Positions 53,626 to 64,000 of a stretch of 64,000 nucleotides of DNA are shown here, piece by piece. The stretch comes from Pseudarthrobacter oxydans (lineage in GTDB: Bacteria; Actinomycetota; Actinomycetes; Actinomycetales; Micrococcaceae), in the NCBI RefSeq assembly GCF_013314975.1, contig NZ_JABTYH010000023.1, positions 1 through 64,000 on the forward strand, in the 5' to 3' direction. The position numbers and the translations under genes are program-made. Each line of letters opens with the position of its first letter. Position 1 is the first letter of the stretch. The notes below the pieces were generated by a model that was given only the letters and a program-made list of their open reading frames with translations, did not search any database and had not been told where the DNA came from.

Positions 53626-55065
53626 TCAGCATTCGACGACGTTGACGGCGAGGCCGCCCATGGCCGTTTCCTTGTATTTGGAGCTCATGTCCTTGCCGGT
53701 CTCGCGCATGGTCACGATCACCTCATCCAGCGACACCCGGTGGGACCCGTCGCCCCAGAGCGCCATCTTCGCGGCGTTGATCGCCTTCGCCGCCGCGATC
53801 GCGTTCCGCTCGATACACGGGACCTGGACCAGCCCGCCGATCGGATCACACGTCAACCCCAGGTTGTGCTCCATCGCGATCTCCGCCGCGTTCTCCACCT
53901 GCGCCGGAGACCCGCCCATCACCTCAGCCAGGCCCGCAGCAGCCATCGACGACGCCGACCCCACCTCACCCTGGCACCCCACCTCAGCACCAGAAATCGA
54001 CGCCTGCTCCTTGTACAGCACCCCCACCGCACCCGCGGCCAGCAGGAAACGCACCACGACGTCGTCCAGGTCTTCCTGGCTTGCGTTTTCCATGCCGGGT
54101 GCGAAATGCAGCGCGTAATACAGCACCGCCGGAATAATCCCCGCAGCACCGTTCGTCGGCGCCGTCACCACCCGCCCGCCAGAGGCGTTCTCCTCATTCA
54201 CCGCAAGAGCAATCAAATTAACCCACTCCTGCCAATACTTCGGATCATGGAACTCCCCCGCCCCGGCGTTATCGTTTTCGGCGCCGCCGGGCCGGGCGCT
54301 TTCCTTCCGCAGCCGGTCATACCAGTCCGGGGCACGGCGCCGGACCTTCAACCCGCCCGGCAGCACACCCTCCCGCTTCAGGGACGTCGCCACACAGTCC
54401 TCCATCACCGACCAGATATGCAGCAGCCCCGCCCGGATCTCCCCCGGGGTGCGGCTGTCCTCCTCGTTCACCCGCATCACATCACTGATGCCCAGGCCCG
54501 TTTCCCGGCAGTGCTCCAGCAGCTCCGCCGCGGTCCGGAACGGCAGCGGCAGCTCCTTCTTCGACTCCTCCAGCTCCTGCAGCGCCGCGTCCTCCTCACC
54601 CTCACGGACGATGAACCCGCCGCCCACCGAAAAGAACGTCGCCGCATGCAGTACCTCACCGGCCGCGTCGGAGACCGTGAACGTCATCCCGTTCGTATGC
54701 CTGGGCAGGACCGTCAAGGGCCGCAGCACCATGTCCTTCACCCCGTACGGCAACGCCACCGCACCAGCGAGCTGGAGGGTCCCGGTCTCAGCGATCGCGG
54801 CCAGCCGCTCCTCCACCTCATCGGGCAGGATCAGCTCCGGATGGAACCCCTCCAACCCCAGCAAAATGGCCGTCATCGTCCCATGCCCATGACCCGTCGC
54901 CGCCAACGACCCATACAAATCCACCCGCAACGACGCCACCCCCGCCAGCACCCCCGAAGCCTTCAACTCCTCCGCAAACACAGCAGCAGCCCGCATCGGC
55001 CCCACAGTATGAGAAGACGAAGGTCCGATCCCGATCGAAAAAAGATCAAAGACGCCAACAGCCAT
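53626..55065 (-). CDS. sdaA: L-serine ammonia-lyase (single chain SdaA)
   Basis: This 479-residue iron-sulfur enzyme deaminates L-serine to pyruvate and ammonia. It starts [18 protein letters not shown] and contains the catalytic-domain blocks [36 protein letters not shown], and [18 protein letters not shown], with the cysteines expected for the [4Fe-4S] cluster. AGGAA precedes ATG 55065. It is downstream of gcvT/gcvP on the same strand; serine and glycine catabolism are thus clustered. Confidence 0.95.
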   Translation of the reverse strand: MAVGVFDLFSIGIGPSSSHTVGPMRAAAVFAEELKASGVLAGVASLRVDLYGSLAATGHGHGTMTAILLGLEGFHPELILPDEVEERLAAIAETGTLQLAGAVALPYGVKDMVLRPLTVLPRHTNGMTFTVSDAAGEVLHAATFFSVGGGFIVREGEEDAALQELEESKKELPLPFRTAAELLEHCRETGLGISDVMRVNEEDSRTPGEIRAGLLHIWSVMEDCVATSLKREGVLPGGLKVRRRAPDWYDRLRKESARPGGAENDNAGAGEFHDPKYWQEWVNLIALAVNEENASGGRVVTAPTNGAAGIIPAVLYYALHFAPGMENASQEDLDDVVVRFLLAAGAVGVLYKEQASISGAEVGCQGEVGSASSMAAAGLAEVMGGSPAQVENAAEIAMEHNLGLTCDPIGGLVQVPCIERNAIAAAKAINAAKMALWGDGSHRVSLDEVIVTMRETGKDMSSKYKETAMGGLAVNVVEC

Positions 55066-55383
55066 GGTGGTTCCTAACCAAAGAGTTCGTGGTGGGTTGG
55101 GTGCGACCGGCCGAATTCCTCCGCGGGCTCGGTCGCGAAGACGCCCGCTAAGCGGACGTGACGCCCCCTTAAACGCCCGCCTCCGGAATCCGCCCAGCCG
55201 CCTACGCCGTCACCTAAGGTGACAGGACCGCGAGGGGCCGGCGGAGCCGGACTTTTCGATAACGTGCTCCCCACCGTCTCCCTAACCTCGCAAGCTCGGC
55301 CAGGGAACCCTGACGGCGTGGGCCCAGGGCACGCGGAAAATGTCCGGTCCGGCGTCCCCGGACGTAAGTCAGGCCGGGTGCAC
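55066..55383. other. Gap between gcvT and sdaA without gcvH
   Basis: This 318-bp stretch has no supported ORF. It is too short for a gcvH gene of about 126 codons and no GcvH motif is present in any frame I could read. It contains a perfect dyad GTCACC-TAA-GGTGAC at 55209-55223. It may hold the sdaA promoter. Confidence 0.6.
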
Positions 55384-56543
55384 CTACGTGGCGCGCTTGT
55401 AGAACGGGAGATCGACGACGACGAACGGCTCCGCCTTGCCCCGGAGGTCGATGTCCAATGCCGTGCCGGCCTGGGTGAACTCAACGTCAACGTACGCCAT
55501 GGCGATCGGGTACCCGAGCGTGGGTGAGGGCTGCCCGGAGGTGACTTCGCCTACGGGTTTGCCGTCCTTGAGCACGGGGTAGTGTGCTCAAGGACGGCGC
55601 GCCGGCCCAGTCCTTTGAGTCCCACAAGCCTGCGGCCTGCGGAGGAGCCGGCCCCGGCCTCCTTTTTGGCGGCCAGGGCGGCCTTTCCCACGAAGTCGCC
55701 TTCCTTGTAGAGGGCGACGACGGGTCCCAGGCCTGCGGCGAAGGGGTCACCCTGCAGTGAGAGCTCGTTCCCGTACAGCGGCATCCCCGCTTCAAGGCGG
55801 AGGGAGTCGCGCGAAGCCAGCCCGGCCGGCGTCAGCTCCCCGTCCTCCGCGATGGCGGCGAGTGCCTGCCACAGGGCGGGGGCGTCGTTGTTCGCCACAA
55901 AGATCTCGAAGCCGTCCTCACCGGTATAGCCGGTACGTGCAAGCAGGAGCTCCTGCCCGGCGCCTCCCACCAGGAACGGAACCTCCACGGCGGCGTAGTA
56001 CTTCAGCTCCGTGACCAGGCCGTGCCGGGCAGCCGGTACAAGGCGCAGCAGCAGCTCCTGTGCCTTGGGACCCTGAACGGCGATCAGCGAGGTGGACGCG
56101 GAGGCGTCGTCCACGGTGACATCGAAGCCGGCGGCCCGTTCGGCCAGGGCCGCGGCCACCAGCTTGGCGTTGCCTGCGTTGGGAACCACCAGGAAGCGGT
56201 CGGTCCCGTCTCCTGCGGTGTCCGCCGCAGGGCGGCGGTAGGTGATGAGGTCGTCGATGATGCCGCCGTCCTCAGTGCAGATCAGCGAGTACTTGGCCTT
56301 GCCCACGGCCATGGCCGAGATCTTACCCACCAGCGCGTAGTCCAGGAACGCGGCGGCCTCCGGCCCGGTGACCCAGACCTCGCCCATGTGGGACAGGTCG
56401 AACAGGCCGGCGGCGTTACGGACGGCGTGGTGCTCGGCCAGTTCGGAGCTGTACTTCAGGGGCATCTGCCAGCCGCCGAAGTCGGTGAAGGAGGCACCGA
56501 GCTTGGCATGCTCGTCATAGAGGGCGGTGCGCTTCTCAGCCAT
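55384..56543 (-). pseudogene. gcvT: gcvT, glycine cleavage T protein, frameshifted near the 3' end
   Basis: GcvT (aminomethyltransferase) moves the methylene group of glycine to tetrahydrofolate. The first part, from ATG 56543 (MAEKRTALYDEHAKLGASF), reads well through GGWQMPLKYSS, FDLSHMGEV and RTGYTGEDGFEIF to GLKGLGRRA. It then leaves frame and stops at 55551. The family-typical tail YPVLKDGKPVGEVTSG... PFYKRAT continues in another frame to 55384. The break sits exactly at a perfect 15-bp inverted repeat (55561-55575 and 55584-55598). Everything else is intact, so this is a recent mutation or an assembly error. Without the tail (about 65 residues) the protein is probably inactive. Confidence 0.85.
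55561..55598. repeat. gcvT: Perfect 15-bp inverted repeat at the gcvT frameshift
   Basis: GCCGTCCTTGAGCAC at 55561-55575 is repeated in inverted orientation at 55584-55598, with GGGGTAGT between. One arm encodes the expected VLKDG; the other replaces the codons normally before Tyr-Pro. Confidence 0.95.
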
Positions 56544-56554
56544 GGCAGGCGTCC

Positions 56555-59479
<2,925 letters not shown>

Positions 59480-59532
59480 GAGGAACTCCATAAATAGGGC
59501 GGCGCAGGGTACGCCACATCGATTCGTGTCCC

Positions 59533-59763
59533 TCCCCGCTCTGTATTGGACCTGAGAGTTTCCGCGTGGCCGGCCTGGGCCGGTCCCGCTTGCACCGTCG
59601 GTGAGCACAGCTGCCTGGATTTCCGGGACCGGATCTCAAAGCCGACAGCCTGCTGCTTTCCAGAGTTGCCTCGCCGCGGCGGTACATGGGCCTGTGAGAT
59701 TCCTGGGGAGGTATTGCTCCTACGGCGCCTGCGTGTACCTTCTGGCAGAACTCTCCCGCCGCA
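59533..59763 (-). ncRNA. Tandem glycine riboswitch
   Basis: On the minus strand aptamer 1 reads GCGGGAGAGTTC, GGCGCCGTAGGAGCAA, CCTCCCCAGGAATCTCAC and CAACTCTGGAAAGCAG (about 59763-59655). Aptamer 2 follows with CACCGACGGTGCAAGC, GGAAACTCTCAGGTCC and AGAGCGGGGAGG. These are the conserved blocks of the gcvT-type glycine riboswitch. It ends about 55 nt before gcvP. Boundaries are approximate. Confidence 0.9.
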
Positions 59764-59859
59764 GATCAAAGGCTATTGATTTGTAGTGTTTGTGGTTGCC
59801 GGTGACGGCCCACACATGGAGCAATTCTCCTACGCTGCGGGCCCGCGGGCAAATGCCGG

Positions 59860-60411
59860 TCAGCCCCTCAGCCGCTCCACTGCCGCCAGGAGCTCCTCCA
59901 CGTCCTCCCGCCTGTTCCCGGGGTTGCCGGAGGGCCCGCTCTCCCACATGGCGTTGAAGTACAGCCCATCCCCCATGTACAGCACCGCCTTGGCCATTGC
60001 CGCGCCCACGTCCTTCCCGATGAGGTCCAGCCACTGCTGCTGGATCGCGGCGAAGCGGCGCCGTGCCTCCTCGTGCGCCACTTCCGCCAGGCGGGTGGCA
60101 GCAACGAAGGAGCGGTCCATGGGGGTGTCGGACCAGAGGGATGACCGGATGAAATACGCGGCGGCGCCTTCCTTCGCGGCCGCCATCGCAGCGAGATCCT
60201 CCCCCGCCAGCCGGTCCAGCCGCTCGAGGGTGGCCGTGATCAGCGCTTCCTTGTTGGGGAAGTGGTAGAGCAGGCCGCCCTTGGAAACACCGGCCCGCCC
60301 GGCGACCGCATCGAGGGTGGCCGCCCGCTCTCCCACGTCGATAAGGAGCTCTTCAAAAGCATCGAGGACTGCATCTCGCGCGACGGGTTTCCTGGCCATG
60401 GTTCCCATCAT
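59860..60411 (-). CDS. TetR/AcrR family regulator
   Basis: The 183-residue repressor has an N-terminal HTH: LDAVAGRAGVSKGGLLYHF followed by PNKEALI, the TetR hallmark. The C-terminal two thirds is a helical ligand domain. Three in-frame ATGs (60411, 60408, 60399) lie close together; MARKPVARDAVLDAF at 60399 is the most family-like start. It is divergent from an MFS exporter with a near-perfect palindrome in the 55-bp gap, so it probably represses that gene and itself. Confidence 0.93.
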   Translation of the reverse strand: MMGTMARKPVARDAVLDAFEELLIDVGERAATLDAVAGRAGVSKGGLLYHFPNKEALITATLERLDRLAGEDLAAMAAAKEGAAAYFIRSSLWSDTPMDRSFVAATRLAEVAHEEARRRFAAIQQQWLDLIGKDVGAAMAKAVLYMGDGLYFNAMWESGPSGNPGNRREDVEELLAAVERLRG

Positions 60412-60434
60412 GCACGGTGGGGATTCAATTTTTT

Positions 60435-60460
60435 AACTATACCGTCCAGACGGTACAGTT
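60435..60460. promoter_or_regulatory. TetR operator palindrome
   Basis: TACCGTC-CA-GACGGTA is a perfect dyad (60440-60455). Flanking AACT and AGTT extend it to 26 bp with one mismatched pair. It fills most of the gap between the divergent TetR and MFS genes. Confidence 0.85.
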
Positions 60461-60466
60461 AAATCC

Positions 60467-62050
60467 ATGACACCGCCCGCCGCCTCCCAGCCCAAGAGCT
60501 TCCACCCCGCTCCGTCCAATCTGCCCGCAGGCAACCGCTCACCGGGCAGCCGGCGGGACTGGCTGGCGCTGGGGTTGCTGATGTTTCCCGTCCTGCTGGT
60601 TGCTGTGGACAACACGGCGCTGACCTTTGCGCTGCCGGCCATCGCGAGCGCCCTGGACACGTCGGGAGTTGAGCTCCTCTGGGTCGTGGACGCCTACCCG
60701 CTGGTGCTGGCGGGGCTGCTGGTTGCCATGGGGAGCCTGGGCGACAGGGTCGGACGCCGGCGGCTGCTGGTCATCGGCAGCATCGGCTTCGCGGCGGTAT
60801 CAGCAGCCACCGCCTTTGCCCCCAATGCGGGCTGGCTTATCGCAGGCAGGGCCGCGCTGGGCTTCTTTGGCGCCATGCTGATGCCCTCCACGCTGTCGCT
60901 GATCCGGAACATCTTCACGGACCCCAACCGGCGGCGGCTGGCCATCGCGGTCTGGGCCGCGGGGTTCTCGGGCGGCGCCGCGCTGGGGCCGATCTTTGGC
61001 GGCTGGCTGGTGGAACAGTTCTGGTGGGGAGCAGTACTTCTGGTCGCAGCGCCCATCATGCTCCCCCTCCTGGTCCTGGGCCCCGCCTTCATCCCGGAAT
61101 CCCGGGACCCGTCCCCGGGGAAGGTGGACGCGCCCAGCATCCTGGTCTCCCTGTTCACCATGGCCCCGGTGGTCTATGGGATCAAGGAGTTCGCCACCGA
61201 AGGACCAGGCGCCGCAGCACTGGGGACCATGGCGTTCGGCGTGGCAATGGGCGTTGTGTTTGTCCGCCGCCAGCAGCGCCTGCACAGCCCGCTCCTGGAC
61301 ATTTCCCTGTTCCGGAACAGGGTTTTCAGCATGGCGATCACCGCCAACGTCCTGGCCCTGTTCTCCTTCAACGGGTTCATCCTCTTCCTGGCCCAGCACC
61401 TCCAGCTCATCGAGGGCATGTCACCCTCGGCCGCCGGAATGGCGATGATTCCGGCCCTGGTGGCCACCGTTGTTGCGGGGCTTGCCGCGGTGCCGGCCGT
61501 ACGGAAAGTGCGGCCGGGCTTCGTTGTGGCGGCCGGGCTTGCGATGAGCGCCACGGGGTACAGCCTGGTCACTTTTGGCAGCCATGCGGGCGGCCCCTCA
61601 CTGCTGCTGGCCGCACTGCTGATCCTCGCGCTGGGCGTGGGAACTGCCGAAACAATCTCCAACGACCTCATCCTGGGAAGTGCGCCCCCGGAAAAATCAG
61701 GCGCAGCAGCAGCGGTCTCCGAGACGGGCTACGAGGTGGGCGCCCTGCTGGGAACCGCGGTATTGGGTTCCATCCTCACCGCCTCCTACCAGCACAACCT
61801 GCGACTGCCGGAGGGCATCACCGAAGCCGCCCCCGCCGCGGGAACTGCGCAGGCCGGCGAGACCCTCGCCGGCGCCATGGAGCTGGCGGCCAGGCTGCCG
61901 CAGCCCATGGCAGATGCCGTGCGCCTGGCCGCGGCAGGGGCGTTCGATTCGGGGGTGCACATCACCGCAGCAATTGGGCTGGTACTGATGGCGACGGCGG
62001 CAGTCCTCGCCGCCGTCGTGCTTCGGAAAGTGCCCAGGGCGGACAGCTGA
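60467..62050 (+). CDS. MFS transporter, DHA2 (EmrB/QacA-like) family
   Basis: The 527-residue membrane protein has about 14 helices. Family blocks are ALTFALPAIASALDTSG-like in helix 1, GSLGDRVGRRRLL (motif A), and GFSGGAALGPIFGGWLVEQF (motif C of antiporters). It is expected to export toxic compounds using the proton gradient. ATG 60467 has no ribosome binding site; translation may be leaderless. Control by the divergent TetR repressor is likely. Confidence 0.92.
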   Translation: MTPPAASQPKSFHPAPSNLPAGNRSPGSRRDWLALGLLMFPVLLVAVDNTALTFALPAIASALDTSGVELLWVVDAYPLVLAGLLVAMGSLGDRVGRRRLLVIGSIGFAAVSAATAFAPNAGWLIAGRAALGFFGAMLMPSTLSLIRNIFTDPNRRRLAIAVWAAGFSGGAALGPIFGGWLVEQFWWGAVLLVAAPIMLPLLVLGPAFIPESRDPSPGKVDAPSILVSLFTMAPVVYGIKEFATEGPGAAALGTMAFGVAMGVVFVRRQQRLHSPLLDISLFRNRVFSMAITANVLALFSFNGFILFLAQHLQLIEGMSPSAAGMAMIPALVATVVAGLAAVPAVRKVRPGFVVAAGLAMSATGYSLVTFGSHAGGPSLLLAALLILALGVGTAETISNDLILGSAPPEKSGAAAAVSETGYEVGALLGTAVLGSILTASYQHNLRLPEGITEAAPAAGTAQAGETLAGAMELAARLPQPMADAVRLAAAGAFDSGVHITAAIGLVLMATAAVLAAVVLRKVPRADS

Positions 62051-62079
62051 AAGGTGACCTGAGCAGCGTGACAGCAGAA

Positions 62080-62121
62080 GGCGCCCGCAGCCGGAGGATT
62101 CCACCTCCGGCTGCGGGCGCC
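62080..62121. terminator. Bidirectional terminator between MFS and dps genes
   Basis: A perfect 18-bp GC-rich stem (62080-62097 with 62104-62121) with a 6-nt loop lies between convergent genes. Confidence 0.88.
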
Positions 62122-62148
62122 CTGCACTCCGCTTCGCTGCGGACGCTG

Positions 62149-62628
62149 CTACTTTGCGTCCGGCGCCGTAACGCTGGCAGTGGGCTTCATGTTTTCAGCG
62201 TTGACCATCCAGGCATACTGCTCCAGCTTGGCGATGAACTCGTGCAGCAGGTCCGCGGTAGTGGGATCCTCTTCATCCACTTCATCGTGAACCTTGCGCA
62301 TGGTGCCAACGGCAGCCTCAAGGGCAGCGACGATGCGTTCGATCGCGTCCTTGGTGCTGATCAGTCCTTCAGGGAACTGGGCCAGGCTCGTGGACCCGGA
62401 CACGGTGGAGCTGCGGCCGTCCGGCAGCGCGTGCAGTGCCCGCATCCGCTCGGCCGTGTCATCCGCGAACTGGCGGGCCGCGTCCACGATTTCATCCAAC
62501 TGCAGGTGCAGGTCGCGGAAGTTGGTTCCCACGATGTTCCAGTGCGCCTGCTTGCCCTGGATGTGCAGTTCGATCAGGTCGGCGAGCACGGCCTGAAGGT
62601 TGTTGGTCAGTGTCGGTGAAGCTTTCAT
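62149..62628 (-). CDS. dps: Dps-family DNA protection/ferritin-like protein
   Basis: The 159-residue protein has the Dps four-helix bundle. Ferroxidase ligands lie in QGKQAHWNIVG (His) and LQLDEIVDAA (Asp/Glu); HDEVDEEDPTTADLL is typical of the fourth helix. Dps dodecamers oxidise and store iron with peroxide and may coat DNA in starvation. GAGGAGG precedes ATG 62628. It is divergent from the APC permease. Confidence 0.93.
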   Translation of the reverse strand: MKASPTLTNNLQAVLADLIELHIQGKQAHWNIVGTNFRDLHLQLDEIVDAARQFADDTAERMRALHALPDGRSSTVSGSTSLAQFPEGLISTKDAIERIVAALEAAVGTMRKVHDEVDEEDPTTADLLHEFIAKLEQYAWMVNAENMKPTASVTAPDAK

Positions 62629-62741
62629 GCGTCCTCCTCAAGTGGTCCAGTAGTCCCGACGCTATCAGCACCGCAGCGCACTGTGGCGGGTCGGCGGAGG
62701 ATTTCTCAGTGAGCTTACTAATTCGTGAGGCACGGACATAA

Positions 62742-62810
62742 ACGAACGGCATTCATATTTCCCCTTGCGTCCTGCGTCACATCCGCTCATACTAAATGAA
62801 CGCCATTCAT
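62742..62810. promoter_or_regulatory. Two related dyads, ATGAA-N5-TTCAT type
   Basis: ATGAACGCCATTCAT at 62796-62810 is a dyad with perfect 5-bp arms. A close copy, ACGAACGGCATTCAT, is at 62742-62756, 54 bp upstream. Both lie before the permease gene and resemble TetR-type operators. Confidence 0.5.
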
Positions 62811-62850
62811 ATAGTGACCGTTGTCTCAACATCTTCCAGAAAGTGGTGCC

Positions 62851-64000
62851 ATGACCGAGACCATCCGCACCAGAACATCCCCTGCCGGTTCCGGGCCGCA
62901 CTCCCCGGGAACGTCCGGCATCAGCCCCAAAGGACTGAAAGGCGGGCAGCTGGGCCTGCTCGCCGTCGTCGTCCTGGGCATTTCAACCATCGCCCCCGCC
63001 TACACCCTTACCAGCGCCCTGGGCCCCACGGTCAACGAAGCCGGACTCCAGCTGCCTGTCATCTTCCTGATCGGGTTCATTCCCATGATCCTGGTCTCCC
63101 TGGCCTTCCGGGAACTCAACGCCGATTCCCCGGACAGCGGCACCACCTTCACCTGGGTCACCAAGGCCTTCGGCCCGTGGGTGGGCTGGATGGGAGGCTG
63201 GGGCCTGCTGGCCGCCAACATCATTGTGCTCTCCAACCTCGCGGGAGTCGCCGTCGACTTCTTCTACCTCTTCCTTTCCCAGCTGACGGGCTCGCCGGAG
63301 CTCGCCGAGCTGGCGGCAAACAAAGCCCTGAACGTGATGACCTGCTTTGTGTTCGTGGCCCTGGCCGTCTGGGTCAGCTACCGCGGCTTGCACACCACCA
63401 AGCTGGTCCAGTACAGCCTGGTGGGATTCCAACTGCTGGTCCTGGGGCTGTTTGTCGGCATGGCCTTTGCCAACTGGTCCTCGTCCGAAACCGCCATCCC
63501 GTTCAGCTGGGAATGGTTCGACGTCACCAGGATCGAGACCTTCGGGCAGATTGCCGCCGGCATCTCACTCTCCATCTTTGTCTATTGGGGCTGGGACGTC
63601 TGCCTGACGGTCAATGAGGAAACGTCCAACGGCCGGAAGACCTCCGGGCTGGCCGGCACCCTCACTGCCCTCATCGTCCTGGCGATCTACCTGCTGGTGA
63701 GCATCGCCACCATGATGTTCGCCGGCGTCGGGGATACCGGCAACGGCCTGAACAATACCGAGATCCACGAGAACATCTTTACCGCCCTGGCCTCCCCCAT
63801 CATGGGTCCGTTCGCCATCCTCATGTCCCTTGCCGTGCTGTCCAGCTCGGCCGCTTCCCTGCAGTCCACGTTCATGTCACCCTCCAGGAGCATGCTGGCC
63901 ATGGGGTTCTACGGCGCCCTGCCCGCACCGTTCGGCCGCGTCAGCAGGAAGTTCGCGACGCCGGGCTTCGCCACCGTTGCCGCCGGCATCATGTCTGCGG
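62851..64000 (+). CDS. APC family amino acid permease (partial, runs off window)
   Basis: The visible 383 residues start at ATG 62851. A hydrophilic N terminus of about 30 residues is followed by at least nine membrane helices. APC features are GISTIAPAYTLTSALGPTV in helix 1, SPDSGTTFTWVTKAFGPWVG, and NEETSNGRKTSG. The family imports amino acids or amines by H+ symport. No stop codon occurs before the window end, so the gene is incomplete. Two dyads upstream suggest repressor control. Confidence 0.9.
   Translation, partial: MTETIRTRTSPAGSGPHSPGTSGISPKGLKGGQLGLLAVVVLGISTIAPAYTLTSALGPTVNEAGLQLPVIFLIGFIPMILVSLAFRELNADSPDSGTTFTWVTKAFGPWVGWMGGWGLLAANIIVLSNLAGVAVDFFYLFLSQLTGSPELAELAANKALNVMTCFVFVALAVWVSYRGLHTTKLVQYSLVGFQLLVLGLFVGMAFANWSSSETAIPFSWEWFDVTRIETFGQIAAGISLSIFVYWGWDVCLTVNEETSNGRKTSGLAGTLTALIVLAIYLLVSIATMMFAGVGDTGNGLNNTEIHENIFTALASPIMGPFAILMSLAVLSSSAASLQSTFMSPSRSMLAMGFYGALPAPFGRVSRKFATPGFATVAAGIMSA

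Noticed and set aside
53740..55077. 445-codon plus ORF opposite sdaA
   Set aside because: Arg/His/Pro-rich shadow of sdaA.
55074..55490. 138-codon minus ORF where gcvH would be expected
   Set aside because: Arg/Ser/Pro-rich, with no GcvH lipoyl-Lys motif; it overlaps the gcvT tail in another frame.

Overview
The window looks like the chromosome of a high-GC actinobacterium of the Arthrobacter/Pseudarthrobacter group. This is inferred from gene content: a DtxR/IdeR regulator with the classical metal ligands, actinobacterial DUF3027, DUF3263 and DUF6457 proteins, paired Fem ligases, an actinobacterial XPB helicase, GroEL with a GGM tail and a CIRCE operator, and c-di-AMP riboswitches ahead of cell-wall hydrolases. 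No rRNA, tRNA or CRISPR array was recognised.

Positions 1 to about 8650 are an accessory island with visibly lower GC than the rest. It holds repeat-rich DNA, two small cysteine-rich ORFs, a serine recombinase with repeats that look like its own site, and a block of likely anti-phage genes. The block contains a three-gene ABC-3C cassette (PD-(D/E)xK nuclease with the ABC-3C C-terminal domain, a small middle component, and a DUF2326 ABC ATPase). Upstream is a HIRAN/coiled-coil/HTH protein. Divergent to that is an EVE plus DUF3883 protein that may be a modification-dependent nuclease, translationally coupled to a membrane-anchored coiled-coil protein. The island ends at a strong bidirectional terminator near 8633-8674.

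The remainder is ordinary chromosome. 8.7-14 kb: an ABC-F ATPase coupled to an ABC exporter behind a likely attenuator, and a divergent HTH/membrane pair. 14-21 kb: a GH38 alpha-mannosidase, then molybdenum cofactor genes (mobA, DUF6457, moeA) with fdhD, and an HNH nuclease. 21.5-25.4 kb: three secreted peptidoglycan hydrolases, two behind ydaO-type c-di-AMP riboswitches, and ideR. 25.7-33 kb: serC, DUF3027 plus a cold-shock-domain protein, and an XPB helicase operon. 33-42 kb: a membrane multicopper oxidase, an FHA protein, a two-component system, a lone WXG100 protein, an RNase H/NTF2-like fusion and an orphan sugar-binding lipoprotein. 42-53 kb: groEL, a cold shock gene coupled to a Leu/Ile/Val-type binding lipoprotein, ung, an iron-regulated siderophore-interacting protein, a ThrE-type exporter and two Fem ligases. 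53-64 kb: TspO, sdaA, gcvT and gcvP behind a tandem glycine riboswitch, a TetR/MFS pair, dps, and an APC permease cut by the window end.

The two most notable signals are the defence block at 2.3-8.6 kb and a frameshift in gcvT. The frameshift lies exactly at a perfect 15-bp inverted repeat, as expected from a template-switch mutation or an assembly artefact; gcvH is also missing from its usual place behind gcvT.
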